Counted from the first letter of the stretch, positions 1 to 7,100 are shown. The stretch is DNA of 10,455 nucleotides from Candidatus Parcubacteria bacterium (GCA_023135505.1 JAGLTA010000057.1:1-10455), one strand, 5' to 3'. The notes: generated by a model not told the origin, from the sequence alone. A program made the numbers and translations.

Positions 1-24
1 AAAACAAGAAAAAGCCAAATATTG

Positions 25-57
25 TTGACAAATTCTTGCTTCGTGATAGCGTAAAAT
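25..57 (+). promoter_or_regulatory. Possible sigma-70 promoter for the PsbP-like gene
   Basis: A consensus -35 hexamer TTGACA lies at 25-30. The -10 is unclear: TAGCGT at 48-53 gives 17-bp spacing but only three consensus bases, while TAAAAT at 52-57 is a better hexamer at an overlong 21-bp spacing. Transcription would start about 20-25 nt before the ATG at 82. The region also resembles a decayed copy of the CGCGAT hairpin repeat found elsewhere in the window, so the -10 could be fortuitous. Confidence 0.35.
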
Positions 58-81
58 CGGAAGTAAAATTTATTAAAAATT

Positions 82-780
82 ATGTTAAATAAAAAAGACA
101 ACTTAATTATTTTTGTTTTATGCCTAATCGTAATCAGTTTAGGCGTTTTGATTATATTAAAAACGTCTGCGGATATTAGAATTGCCAAAAACACAAATAT
201 CAGCTTGAATCAAAATACTAATCAAGTTGTTAATCAAAATACAAATCAGAATCAAAATATAAATCAAAACATAAATACTAATCAACAAACTAAAATAACT
301 ATTGATGGGGTTGATGTGAGCGATTGGAATGTTTATGAAAATGAAGAATATGGATATTCAATTAAATATCCGAAAGATTGGAATGATAGAGAATTTCCTA
401 ACACCAAAACAGGAGCAGATTTTACAAAAGATAATAATAAAATTATAATTAATACGGGAGCGGGAGGCGGGACGCACATTAATGATCCATTTGATGAATA
501 TATATATATAGCAGGCTCTGGAATCCAAAATTATGAATCTTTAAATTCAGTAAAAAAAATAATAACTTATTCTGGAATAAAAGGATATAGAGTTAAATGG
601 AATGTGTCGCATGGTTCATCTCCTGATACTATTTCTTCTGAAATGGTTTATTTTGAGTCTAAAAAACAAGGTCATCGTAAAAATACAAAGACGATAGTAG
701 TTAAATATGGTTCTTCTCCAACAGATAATTTAACTGAAATATTTAATATTATGATTAAAACTTTTGACTATATAAAATAA
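82..780 (+). CDS. Membrane-anchored protein with Asn/Gln linker and PsbP-like domain
   Basis: This 232-residue protein has a short basic N-terminus, one hydrophobic segment (about residues 9-27), a low-complexity Asn/Gln/Thr linker (about 38-70) and a globular C-terminal part (about 75-232). The C-terminal part begins with WNVYENEEYGYSIKYPKDW and ends in an amphipathic FNIMIKTFDYI helix. That start and end pattern is typical of PsbP/Mog1-like domains in many small Patescibacteria surface proteins. The expected topology is N-terminus in the cytoplasm and domain outside, held off the membrane by the flexible linker. No catalytic motif is visible and the ligand is unknown; a binding or scaffolding role is only inferred. 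ATG 82 is chosen because it directly precedes the transmembrane segment. There is no Shine-Dalgarno. The next gene starts 186 nt downstream, so co-transcription is uncertain. Confidence 0.85.
   Translation: MLNKKDNLIIFVLCLIVISLGVLIILKTSADIRIAKNTNISLNQNTNQVVNQNTNQNQNINQNINTNQQTKITIDGVDVSDWNVYENEEYGYSIKYPKDWNDREFPNTKTGADFTKDNNKIIINTGAGGGTHINDPFDEYIYIAGSGIQNYESLNSVKKIITYSGIKGYRVKWNVSHGSSPDTISSEMVYFESKKQGHRKNTKTIVVKYGSSPTDNLTEIFNIMIKTFDYIK
205..295 (+). repeat. AAT-CAA/CAG-AAT codon repeat encoding the Asn/Gln linker
   Basis: Degenerate tandem repeats of about 12 bp, built on AATCAAAATA-type units, encode the NQNTNQ-like linker of the PsbP-like protein. Repeats of this kind change length easily by replication slippage, so linker length probably differs between strains. 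Inference from sequence only. Confidence 0.6.
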
Positions 781-872
781 AATTAATTTTCTTTTTCAAA
801 AGATGAATTTTTTTAATAAAAATAAAAGGGTTCATCTCGTAGGAAGGAAAATTTTTTTACGAAAATAAATAA

Positions 873-926
873 AAGGAGGTGAGAAAATCGTTCTTTGACA
901 ATTGTTAAATTGAAAAAAACTAACAA
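873..926 (+). promoter_or_regulatory. boxA-like leader element with displaced Shine-Dalgarno
   Basis: AAGGAGGTGA (873-882) is a perfect complement to the 16S 3' end but lies about 85 nt before the peptidase start, with no convincing ORF at normal spacing. Just downstream, GTTCTTTGACAATT (890-903) closely matches the rRNA antitermination boxA (TGCTCTTTAACAATT in E. coli rrn leaders). A 6-bp inverted repeat follows (TTGTTA 902-907, TAACAA 921-926; 13-nt loop). TTGACA at 895-900 could instead be a -35 box, but no good -10 sits 16-18 bp away. A role in transcription antitermination of the peptidase gene is inferred. Confidence 0.4.
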
Positions 927-951
927 AAATTCAATAAACTTTTAAAATTCA

Positions 952-959
952 GAAAGGAA
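952..959 (+). promoter_or_regulatory. Shine-Dalgarno of the C39 peptidase gene
   Basis: The purine run GAAAGGAAA lies 7-8 nt before ATG 967 and supports that start. It is the only gene in the window with a recognisable Shine-Dalgarno at normal spacing; the other starts follow AT-rich, SD-free leaders. Confidence 0.65.
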
Positions 960-966
960 ATTTAGA

Positions 967-2592
967 ATGAAAGGAATTATTAAAGTATTTACTTTAAGTT
1001 TGGCTATCGTAATGGCTGTATGCTCTTTTGCTACAGCTGATGTGTCGTTGAATGTTCAATTTTATTCCCAGGTTGATTATTGGAGCGGAGACGAATTGGT
1101 TGATGGCGTAAGCCCTCCAATTAATATCGGCAATTCAGGTTGTATGATGACTTGCTTTTCCATGGCTTTAAAATATTATGGGGTTAATACTGATCCTAGG
1201 ATATTTAATAATTGGTTAAAAATCCATGATGGATATGTGACCGAAGGTGTTAATACAGGATTTATGAATTGGGATCCAGGAGTAGGAAATTATGCTGAAG
1301 AAAATGGAGTTGCCGTGGATCCAAAATTGGCAGACCTTATCACTGGTCAAAATTACCAAGCAATTCATAACGAATTAGAAGCTGGCTATCCAGTAATAGT
1401 AAAAGTTCCTTTAGGTGGTGGACATTGGATGCTTGTTGTTGAGGAAAGAGACGGACAATTTTACTGTTGGGATCCAATAAAGGATCCAGTGGATATGGAA
1501 AGAGTATCTATAAATAAACACGGACCATACGAAAAGTATCTAACAATCAGAGGTCCGATTCATCATCAAGTCCTCAAATTTTCCGATTCGCCTGACTGTT
1601 TTTTGCAGTCAAATAATAGTCTTTGGTTAATTCCAACTGAGGAAATTTATGTTCGTCTAGGTTTTGTTTACGACTGCAATTTTTCAGCAGACTGGTCTTA
1701 TCTGACCGAACTTGACGCTTCACAGAGAGGCAATTATGACATCAGGTCAGAAGCGATTATGTCCATCAGTAACCCATCAATAAGCAAAAATATTGCCTAC
1801 AAAGTTATTGAAAAAGTCGGACCTGTTGTTTGCTCGTCAATGTTCGTTGACCCAACAAAAATATATCTGTTCGGTGATGACAATAGTTTTCATCATGTCG
1901 CCAGCGAGCAAGTGTATTATGACTTGGGTTACGCGGACGATTGGAGCGATGTCGTTGAAATTTCGCCAGACCTTTTTATGCTTTATTGCGAAAGTTATGA
2001 AATTAACAGCGTTGATGACGCATCATGGATAAGTTTTTCTTACGCATCAATAGTTCCATTGTCTTCTGGTTGGACTTATAGGGTTGGTCACGCTTTCACT
2101 GGATTAATATTTAGCGGCGGCAATAACGCCGCAATTATTTATCAGGGACAGGAAGTTTCATTGTCCCAAGCGATAAATAATGGTTGGATTTATTACAAAG
2201 CCTATTGCTACGACAACATCAATTTTTACGATTTTGAAATAGCATACGGGCAATTCAGCCCAAGATATCAATATTTTCTGTACTCTTTTGTTTCGGGTGC
2301 AGAATTTGTGCTTTATGGTTTTTTTGAATCTGTTGGCGACAAGCAGGCTGTTCAAGATATGGACAGCGTTGCCGAAAATGACAGCAGATTTAAATTTAAA
2401 GAACTTTATAGTCTGGAAACTATTCCAGACTGGAGCCAATACTGGACATTGCGCAAGATGGCTTATCAGGTCTCGCCATCAATTCAAGCGTGGTTCAATC
2501 ACGCAACCAGCGCGTCAGATTCGTCTATCAGATATGTGACATATTTTGACCCAGATACTGGTCAATGGACAAACTGGCAAAGAGTTTATTAA
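967..2592 (+). CDS. Secreted C39-like (papain-fold) cysteine peptidase with C-terminal repeat region
   Basis: This 541-residue protein has a Sec signal peptide (1-24; basic MKGIIK, hydrophobic core, cleavage likely after FATA). Residues about 28-200 match the Peptidase_C39_2 layout: Gln35 in FYSQVDYW as oxyanion residue, nucleophile Cys59 in GNSGCMMT, His153 in GGGHWMLV and Asp169 in CWDP. All expected catalytic residues are present, so it is probably active. The family includes bacteriocin-leader peptidases, but no ABC-exporter domains are attached. A free secreted cysteine peptidase acting on surface proteins or peptidoglycan peptides is more likely; the substrate is unknown. Residues about 205-541 are less familiar. 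They contain two related segments (about 211-250 and 296-336) resembling the N-terminal repeats of the large surface protein at 4101. Several cysteines (211, 237, 289, 341, 414) could form disulfides. ATG 967 is supported by an SD and the signal peptide. The gene is monocistronic, closed by the terminator at 2623. Confidence 0.85.
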   Translation: MKGIIKVFTLSLAIVMAVCSFATADVSLNVQFYSQVDYWSGDELVDGVSPPINIGNSGCMMTCFSMALKYYGVNTDPRIFNNWLKIHDGYVTEGVNTGFMNWDPGVGNYAEENGVAVDPKLADLITGQNYQAIHNELEAGYPVIVKVPLGGGHWMLVVEERDGQFYCWDPIKDPVDMERVSINKHGPYEKYLTIRGPIHHQVLKFSDSPDCFLQSNNSLWLIPTEEIYVRLGFVYDCNFSADWSYLTELDASQRGNYDIRSEAIMSISNPSISKNIAYKVIEKVGPVVCSSMFVDPTKIYLFGDDNSFHHVASEQVYYDLGYADDWSDVVEISPDLFMLYCESYEINSVDDASWISFSYASIVPLSSGWTYRVGHAFTGLIFSGGNNAAIIYQGQEVSLSQAINNGWIYYKAYCYDNINFYDFEIAYGQFSPRYQYFLYSFVSGAEFVLYGFFESVGDKQAVQDMDSVAENDSRFKFKELYSLETIPDWSQYWTLRKMAYQVSPSIQAWFNHATSASDSSIRYVTYFDPDTGQWTNWQRVY

Positions 2593-2622
2593 TTTTTCAA
2601 CAATTTAACTTAACAATTTTAC

Positions 2623-2657
2623 AGCAGGCGAGTTATTTTAATTCGTCTGCTTTTTTT
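2623..2657 (+). terminator. Intrinsic terminator after the C39 peptidase gene
   Basis: The arms 2623-2635 and 2639-2651 form a 13-bp stem with two G-U pairs and a 3-nt loop, followed directly by a run of seven T (2651-2657). It lies 31 nt after the stop codon at 2592 and separates the peptidase gene from the DUF5667 gene. Confidence 0.9.
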
Positions 2658-2698
2658 ATAAATAGTAATTTAAAATTTATTCATTTAGATTTCATTTC

Positions 2699-2718
2699 AA
2701 ATTTAAAATTTTAAATTT
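2699..2718. repeat. Perfect 20-bp A/T palindrome
   Basis: The sequence reads identically on both strands (AAATTT, AAAATTTT, AAATTT blocks). It lies just upstream of the ECF-type promoter at 2732. It could act as an UP element or regulator site, or be one of the AT-rich intergenic palindromes seen repeatedly in this window. No function can be assigned. Confidence 0.6.
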
Positions 2719-2731
2719 AAAATTATATAGG

Positions 2732-2759
2732 TGTAACACTTTTCTATCTTTGTCGTCTA
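2732..2759 (+). promoter_or_regulatory. Candidate ECF-sigma promoter (TGTAAC-N16-CGTCTA)
   Basis: TGTAAC (2732-2737) and CGTCTA (2754-2759) are separated by 16 bp. Both hexamers and the spacing match the general ECF promoter form: an AAC-containing -35 and a CGTC -10, as for Bacillus SigX/SigW/SigM. Transcription would start near 2766, about 40 nt before ATG 2806. A sigma-70 alternative, TTGTCG (2750-2755) with TAAAAT (2774-2779) at 18-bp spacing, is weaker but cannot be excluded. The downstream gene's type (DUF5667, often linked to ECF sigma genes in Patescibacteria, from memory) strengthens the ECF reading. Confidence 0.5.
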
Positions 2760-2805
2760 CTATTATATAAGCATAAAATCAAGTGAACAAAAAATTTGTA
2801 CAGTT

Positions 2806-3891
2806 ATGCAAAATTTGATTAAACAATTGAATAAATTGGATAAAATTCAGCCTTCCACACAGTGGAAAGAGAAAACCAAAAAGGAACTTTTGGCTCGCAT
2901 CGCGAACGAAGAGTCTCCTATTAGGTTTAATCGATGGGCTGAATTTTTATATTTAACAAAATCTTTTTTCAGTGATATCCATTCTTTTGCCAGAGAGCCG
3001 ATCGGAACTTTAATTATTATTTTTTTGCTCGTTGGAGGCGGAGGGGTTATGAAAGTTAAAGCCGATTCCAGCATGCCTGGAGATTTTTTATACGCTTTAA
3101 AAAGAGGGAGCGAAAAATTGCAGGTAGCCTTAGTCGTTAATCAGGAAAAAAAATCAGATCTGCGATTGGAAATAATTGATAAAAGAATACAGGAATTGAA
3201 TAACGCAGTGTCAATTGAGCGCGGCGACAGGATAAAACTGGCTTTAGAGAATTTTCATAAAGATTTTACTCCGGTAGAAGAGAATATCAGCCCCGAGCAT
3301 GCGAAAAAGATTGAGGACAAGACAGACGATTTTCAAACTGTTTTAAATAAAACAGAAAAAAAATTAGCGAAAAAAGGGACCAAAACAGATATAAAAAAGG
3401 CGATAGCAGCTGTTGATAAAGCCAATTTCAGCGCTTTAGAGGTGATGGCGGCAGACAGCGCTGACAAGGAAGTCGCGGAAAAAGTAGGCTTGAAAATAGA
3501 GCAGGCTGTTCAAAAAGCTGAAGAAAAAGGTGAAATAGGAGAAGAGGCTCTTGTTAAATTAGATGAAGCAAAAGAGAGCTTGGCTGACAACCGCCTTGTG
3601 GCGGCTTTAATAATGGTAAAAGAGAGCGAGGAAATTTTAGGCAGCGAGGATAGCGCCGCGGACAGCGATATTGTCGAAGATGACGGCTGTTTAGACGGAA
3701 TATGCGAAATAACAGCGGCAACAAGTTCAGAAATAAAAGTTATAAAAGAAGATGAGGGAGATGAGGTTGCAACGACAACAGGCAAGGTTTTAGGAGAAGA
3801 AGCGGCGGCGACAACAACAGAAGAAGAGGTTGCCACAACAGCGGAGACAACAACAGAAGAGGTTGCGACAACAACAGATGAAATAGAATAA
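2806..3891 (+). CDS. DUF5667-type single-pass membrane protein, possible anti-sigma-like regulator
   Basis: This 361-residue protein has a charged cytoplasmic N-terminus of about 63 residues (LDKIQPSTQWKEKTKKELLARI), one transmembrane segment (about 65-83, followed by a Gly-rich turn) and an extracellular part. The extracellular part opens with ADSSMPGDFLYALKRGSEKLQ, the signature of DUF5667. Residues about 90-275 are helical and charged, probably coiled coil. The tail (about 276-361) is acidic with Thr/Glu-rich repeats (EEVATT), plus Cys295 and Cys300 in GCLDGICE. The topology, N-terminal WKEKTKKELL helix and ECF-type promoter suggest an anti-sigma or envelope-sensing role. This is inference: no zinc-binding HxxxCxxC motif is present, and no sigma gene lies in the window. 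ATG 2806 gives the natural N-terminus; there is no Shine-Dalgarno. The gene is isolated from the peptidase by a terminator. Confidence 0.8.
   Translation: MQNLIKQLNKLDKIQPSTQWKEKTKKELLARIANEESPIRFNRWAEFLYLTKSFFSDIHSFAREPIGTLIIIFLLVGGGGVMKVKADSSMPGDFLYALKRGSEKLQVALVVNQEKKSDLRLEIIDKRIQELNNAVSIERGDRIKLALENFHKDFTPVEENISPEHAKKIEDKTDDFQTVLNKTEKKLAKKGTKTDIKKAIAAVDKANFSALEVMAADSADKEVAEKVGLKIEQAVQKAEEKGEIGEEALVKLDEAKESLADNRLVAALIMVKESEEILGSEDSAADSDIVEDDGCLDGICEITAATSSEIKVIKEDEGDEVATTTGKVLGEEAAATTTEEEVATTAETTTEEVATTTDEIE
3763..3888 (+). repeat. GAAGAGGTTGC/ACAACAACAG repeats encoding the Thr/Glu tail
   Basis: Imperfect direct repeats of GAGGTTGC plus ACAACAACAG units encode the VATTT/EEVATT tail of the DUF5667 protein. 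The tail is low-complexity and acidic, probably disordered outside the cell, and likely variable in length. Confidence 0.6.
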
Positions 3892-3897
3892 ATTTGC

Positions 3898-3964
3898 AAT
3901 TTGCAATTACCAATTTGACAATTAAAAAATTGAAAATTCATTGCCAAATTGGTAATTGCAAATT
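3898..3964. repeat. 25-bp inverted repeat with 17-nt loop
   Basis: The arms 3898-3922 and 3940-3964 are complementary at 24 of 25 positions (A3918 opposes C3944). The loop is A/T-rich and begins 7 nt after the DUF5667 stop codon. There is no T-run directly after the stem, so it is not a standard terminator, though it may slow polymerase or protect the mRNA end. The right arm supplies the -35 region of the putative surface-protein promoter. It resembles the AATT-based palindromic intergenic repeats common in Parcubacteria genomes (from memory). Confidence 0.8.
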
Positions 3965-3976
3965 TATAGTTATATT
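3941..3976 (+). promoter_or_regulatory. Putative promoter of the surface-protein gene
   Basis: TTGCCA (3941-3946) and TATAGT (3965-3970) are spaced by 18 bp. An overlapping pair, TTGGTA (3949-3954) and TATATT (3971-3976), has 16-bp spacing. Either would start transcription at about 3977-3983 and leave a leader of about 120 nt. The -35 elements lie inside the right arm of the inverted repeat at 3898-3964. Confidence 0.45.
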
Positions 3977-4029
3977 AAATCACCGCTTTCCCGTAAAGGT
4001 CGAGGCAGAAATGCCGGAAGCGGATTTAA
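3975..4029 (+). ncRNA. Structured 5' leader element of unknown class
   Basis: The arms TTAAAT (3975-3980) with CCGCTT (3983-3988) pair with AAGCGG (4018-4023) and ATTTAA (4024-4029). A short CC/GG extension continues inward. On the 3' side, GGCA (4004-4007) and TGCC (4012-4015) form a hairpin capped by a GNRA tetraloop, GAAA (4008-4011), which would stack directly on the main stem. The 5' side leaves a purine-rich internal loop of about 12 nt (CGTAAAGGTCGA). This shape suits a cis-regulatory RNA. It is visibly more GC-rich than its surroundings. I could not match it to a known riboswitch or ribozyme class. Confidence 0.45.
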
Positions 4030-4039
4030 AATATTAAGC

Positions 4040-4085
4040 CAATTGACCGTCAATTGCCATTAAGGCGACTGCGGACGATCGGCAA
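4040..4085 (+). promoter_or_regulatory. Palindrome and hairpins in the surface-protein leader
   Basis: CAATTGAC-C-GTCAATTG (4040-4056) is a 17-nt palindrome that could be an operator or an RNA hairpin. It overlaps a second possible structure: TTGCC (4054-4058) can pair locally with GGC (4064-4066) or further away with GGCAA (4081-4085). Such mutually exclusive pairings are compatible with a switching leader, but no function is shown. No Shine-Dalgarno follows before ATG 4101. Confidence 0.35.
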
Positions 4086-4100
4086 ATAGAAATTTAATTT

Positions 4101-7100
4101 ATGTTTAAGAAAATTTTTGTCAGTTCAATGATTTTCGCAATCGTGTGCTGGTCATTCGGTTTCGCGGCTATGGGAGTTGCTTTGGCAGCTACTTTGTCCG
4201 CTGGCGATTTGATTAAGGCAAGCGGAGCGGCTGTATATTATTACGGTGATGACGGCAAGAGATATGTTTTCCCTACTGAGTCAACTTATATGTCTTGGTA
4301 TGGCGACTTTTCTGCTGTTAAAACTATTACAGACGCTGAGTTAGCCGCTATCGCAATCGGCGGTAACGCAACTGTTCGCCCCGGCACTAAATTAGTGAAG
4401 ATCAATACTGACCCTAAAACTTATGCTGTCTCCACTGGAGGAGTTTTGCGGCATGTTGATTCTGAGGCCCGTGCTATAACTTTATACGGCGACGGCTGGA
4501 ATCAGAGGATTATTGATATTCCAGAATCTTTCTGGGTTAACTATTCTACTGGTGATGCTGTTTCAAGCGATGTTCATCCTGACGGGGCTTTAGTAAAGTA
4601 TGCTGACGCTTCAACTGTTTATTTAGTTGAGGGCGGATTAAAGCGCGCTATCACTGGCGATGCTTTTACAGCTAACCGTTTTAAGGATGCTGATATTGTC
4701 ACTATTGAAACAAGCGTTAGTTATTCTGACGGTTCAGGCATGGTCGCAAAAGAAGATTCCGCAAATGTAGACGGCGGCGCTTCTGCTGTTGTTACTGGAG
4801 GCGACTTAACTGTTGCTTTGTCATCTGCCACTCCTGCAAGCCAAAATGTTATTGTTAACATTGATAATGTTGTATTCTCTAAATTTACTTTTACAGCTGG
4901 AGAGACTGATATGAAAGCTAACTCTGTTAGAATTTCCCGTTCTGGTCTTGGAGCTACAGCAGACTTTACTTCTGTGACGCTTTATGAGGGTTCTACTAAA
5001 TTAGGCAGCACAAGAACATCTTGGGCATCCGATGGCACTATCAATTACAACATTTCAGGCGGATGGACAATCCCTGCCGGAACTTCAAAAGAGTTGACTG
5101 TTGTCGGCAAACTTGGCACTTCAGGCACTTATAACGCTTTAGGCATCTTAGAGGTTGCTGTAGCGTCTGGTTCTGTTTCAGGAACTTTTCCTGCTTATGG
5201 AAACCAGATGTCAGGCGTTAGCGTTACTGTTGGAGGAGTGACAATTACAGGACAAGGAACTGTAGCTACCAAAAAGATCGGAACTACCGATGTCGAGTTA
5301 GCTTCGTTTAAATTAGCGAATACTGGTAGCGTTGAAGATTCAGAATTTAAGTCTATTACTTTAAAGAATAAAGGAACAGCAGCCGACAAAGATCTATCTA
5401 ATTTAAAATTATATAAAGGAAGTGAGCTATTAGTTGCTGACCCTGTTCAGATGTCAAGCGACAAGATCGTTTTTGTTTTAGACGAGCCGTACGCTATTGA
5501 TAAGAGCAAGAATGAAACCTTTAAAGTGCTTGGAGATATTGTTGACGGAGATGCTAATACGGTTGAATTTATATTAGACGCTACCACTGACTTAGAGGTT
5601 GTTGGTAAGACTTATAACACTAATTTAACTGTCTCTGAAGCTACTTATGATGAAGCGGGAGAAGGTAGTATTATTACTATTGACGGCGCTGAGTTGAATA
5701 TTGCTTTCAGCAGCGTTGCGGTTGACACTATTGACGATATGACCGATGTTGAATTCGGAACATTGACTTTAAGTTCGGGTTCTACCGATATTAAGATCAC
5801 TAATATGATCTTTACTATTGATGAAACTGAAGGAAACGCAACAGCAGCAGACACTAAGGATGTTGACGAATTTGAAATAGTTGATCAAGCTGATGGAAGC
5901 GCTTATGTCGGAACCATGACTGGCGGAGGCGATACTGACGCTAATGATGAAACTTGGACATTTGACGACGAGATCTATTTGACTGCTGGCGAGACTCGTA
6001 CCTTTACTTTAAGAGGCGACTTGCCTACAGGTATCGGTGATAATGACAGTTATAAAGTCACTATGAGTATTAACACCACTAATATGACCGCTGAAACAGT
6101 TCCTGCAGGCGATTCTGTGAGCAACTTTTCAATCGGAACTATTACCGGTAAGTTAGTGACTGTAAAAGCTCCTTATATTACCATTAAGGCGACTGAGATG
6201 AACGCTGAATACGCTGTAGTCAACGACACAAATGTTGTTTTCTACAAAGGAACAATTGAAGCTACCGCTGGCGTTGTCACAATCAGCAGAATGAAGTTTG
6301 AAGGTGGTCATGAGACTGCTGGCACTGTCACTTATACAGAAGCTAATTTAGACTCTACTAACTGGTCTGATTTTAGTTTGTATATTGACGGAGTTGCCGC
6401 GCAGACAGTTACTAATTCAAGCATGACTACTGGATATGCTGATTTCAACTCCATTGATTTTACTGTTCAGCCTGGAAACGCTAATAAGGTTGAATTTGAA
6501 GTAAAAGGAACAGTTGCTTCAGTATTAGATGATACTAACAAGACTGTTCATGCTCAATTAGACACCGTAACTGCTAAAGACGCTGACAACGATGACGCTA
6601 CTGTTCAAGATTCAGCCGGAACCGCAATTGCGACAGGAACTGAATTAGAGACAACCAGAACTGTCACTTTAACTGATAAAGGCATTTTGTATGTTTCTTT
6701 GCGAAACGCTGACACTGGATATAATAAGGATAGGATAGCTTTAGCTGGAAATAGCTACTGGGTAGCTAAGGTTCGCGTTAGGGCTCAATATGAAGACATT
6801 AAGATAAAGGATTTGAAATTCACTAACTACACCGCAGGTGTTGAGGATTCCATTGAATCAATTTGTCTTTATAGCGCTGAAAGCACAGATTCATCTTATT
6901 TGATCGGATGCACCGATCTTGACACTTCAGATATCGCTTTCTTTGACGACATTAATTATGTTGTTGAACAGGGCACTGAAGATCTGTATGTTTATGTGAC
7001 TACTCGCGCAATGAGCAATGTTGGAACAGCGACTGCTGACACTTCAGACGACATTCGTCTTGCTATCGCTACCACTTCCGCTGCTCATATAACCGCTACA

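Noticed and set aside
205..295. CRISPR-like or mobile tandem repeat
   Set aside because: The repeats are in frame, coding and very short; they explain the Asn/Gln linker.
801..862. Possible terminator or hairpins between the first two genes
   Set aside because: AGATGAA (801-807)/TTCATCT (831-837) and TCGTA (837-841)/TACGA (858-862) are short and distant stems, with no proper stem plus T-run order.
2158..2439. Minus-strand reading frame inside the C39 peptidase gene
   Set aside because: Lies fully within a well-supported gene with signal peptide and catalytic residues; no domain or ribosome site.
1793..2539. Two overlapping + frame reading frames within the peptidase gene
   Set aside because: They are out-of-frame shadows of the continuous 541-codon gene, with no sign of a frameshift.
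3510..3947. Long reading frame on the minus strand opposite the DUF5667 gene
   Set aside because: Low-complexity Ser/Val/Ala protein that mirrors the Thr/Glu repeat codons of the real gene; no start signal or domain.
3898..3964. Intrinsic terminator for the DUF5667 gene
   Set aside because: Long stem but no T-run directly after it, and the stem is A/T-rich.
3991..4015. Resemblance of CCCGTAAAGGTCGA to a strand of twister-sister ribozymes
   Set aside because: From memory the string recalls their internal loop, but the remaining conserved helices and cleavage-site strand are absent.
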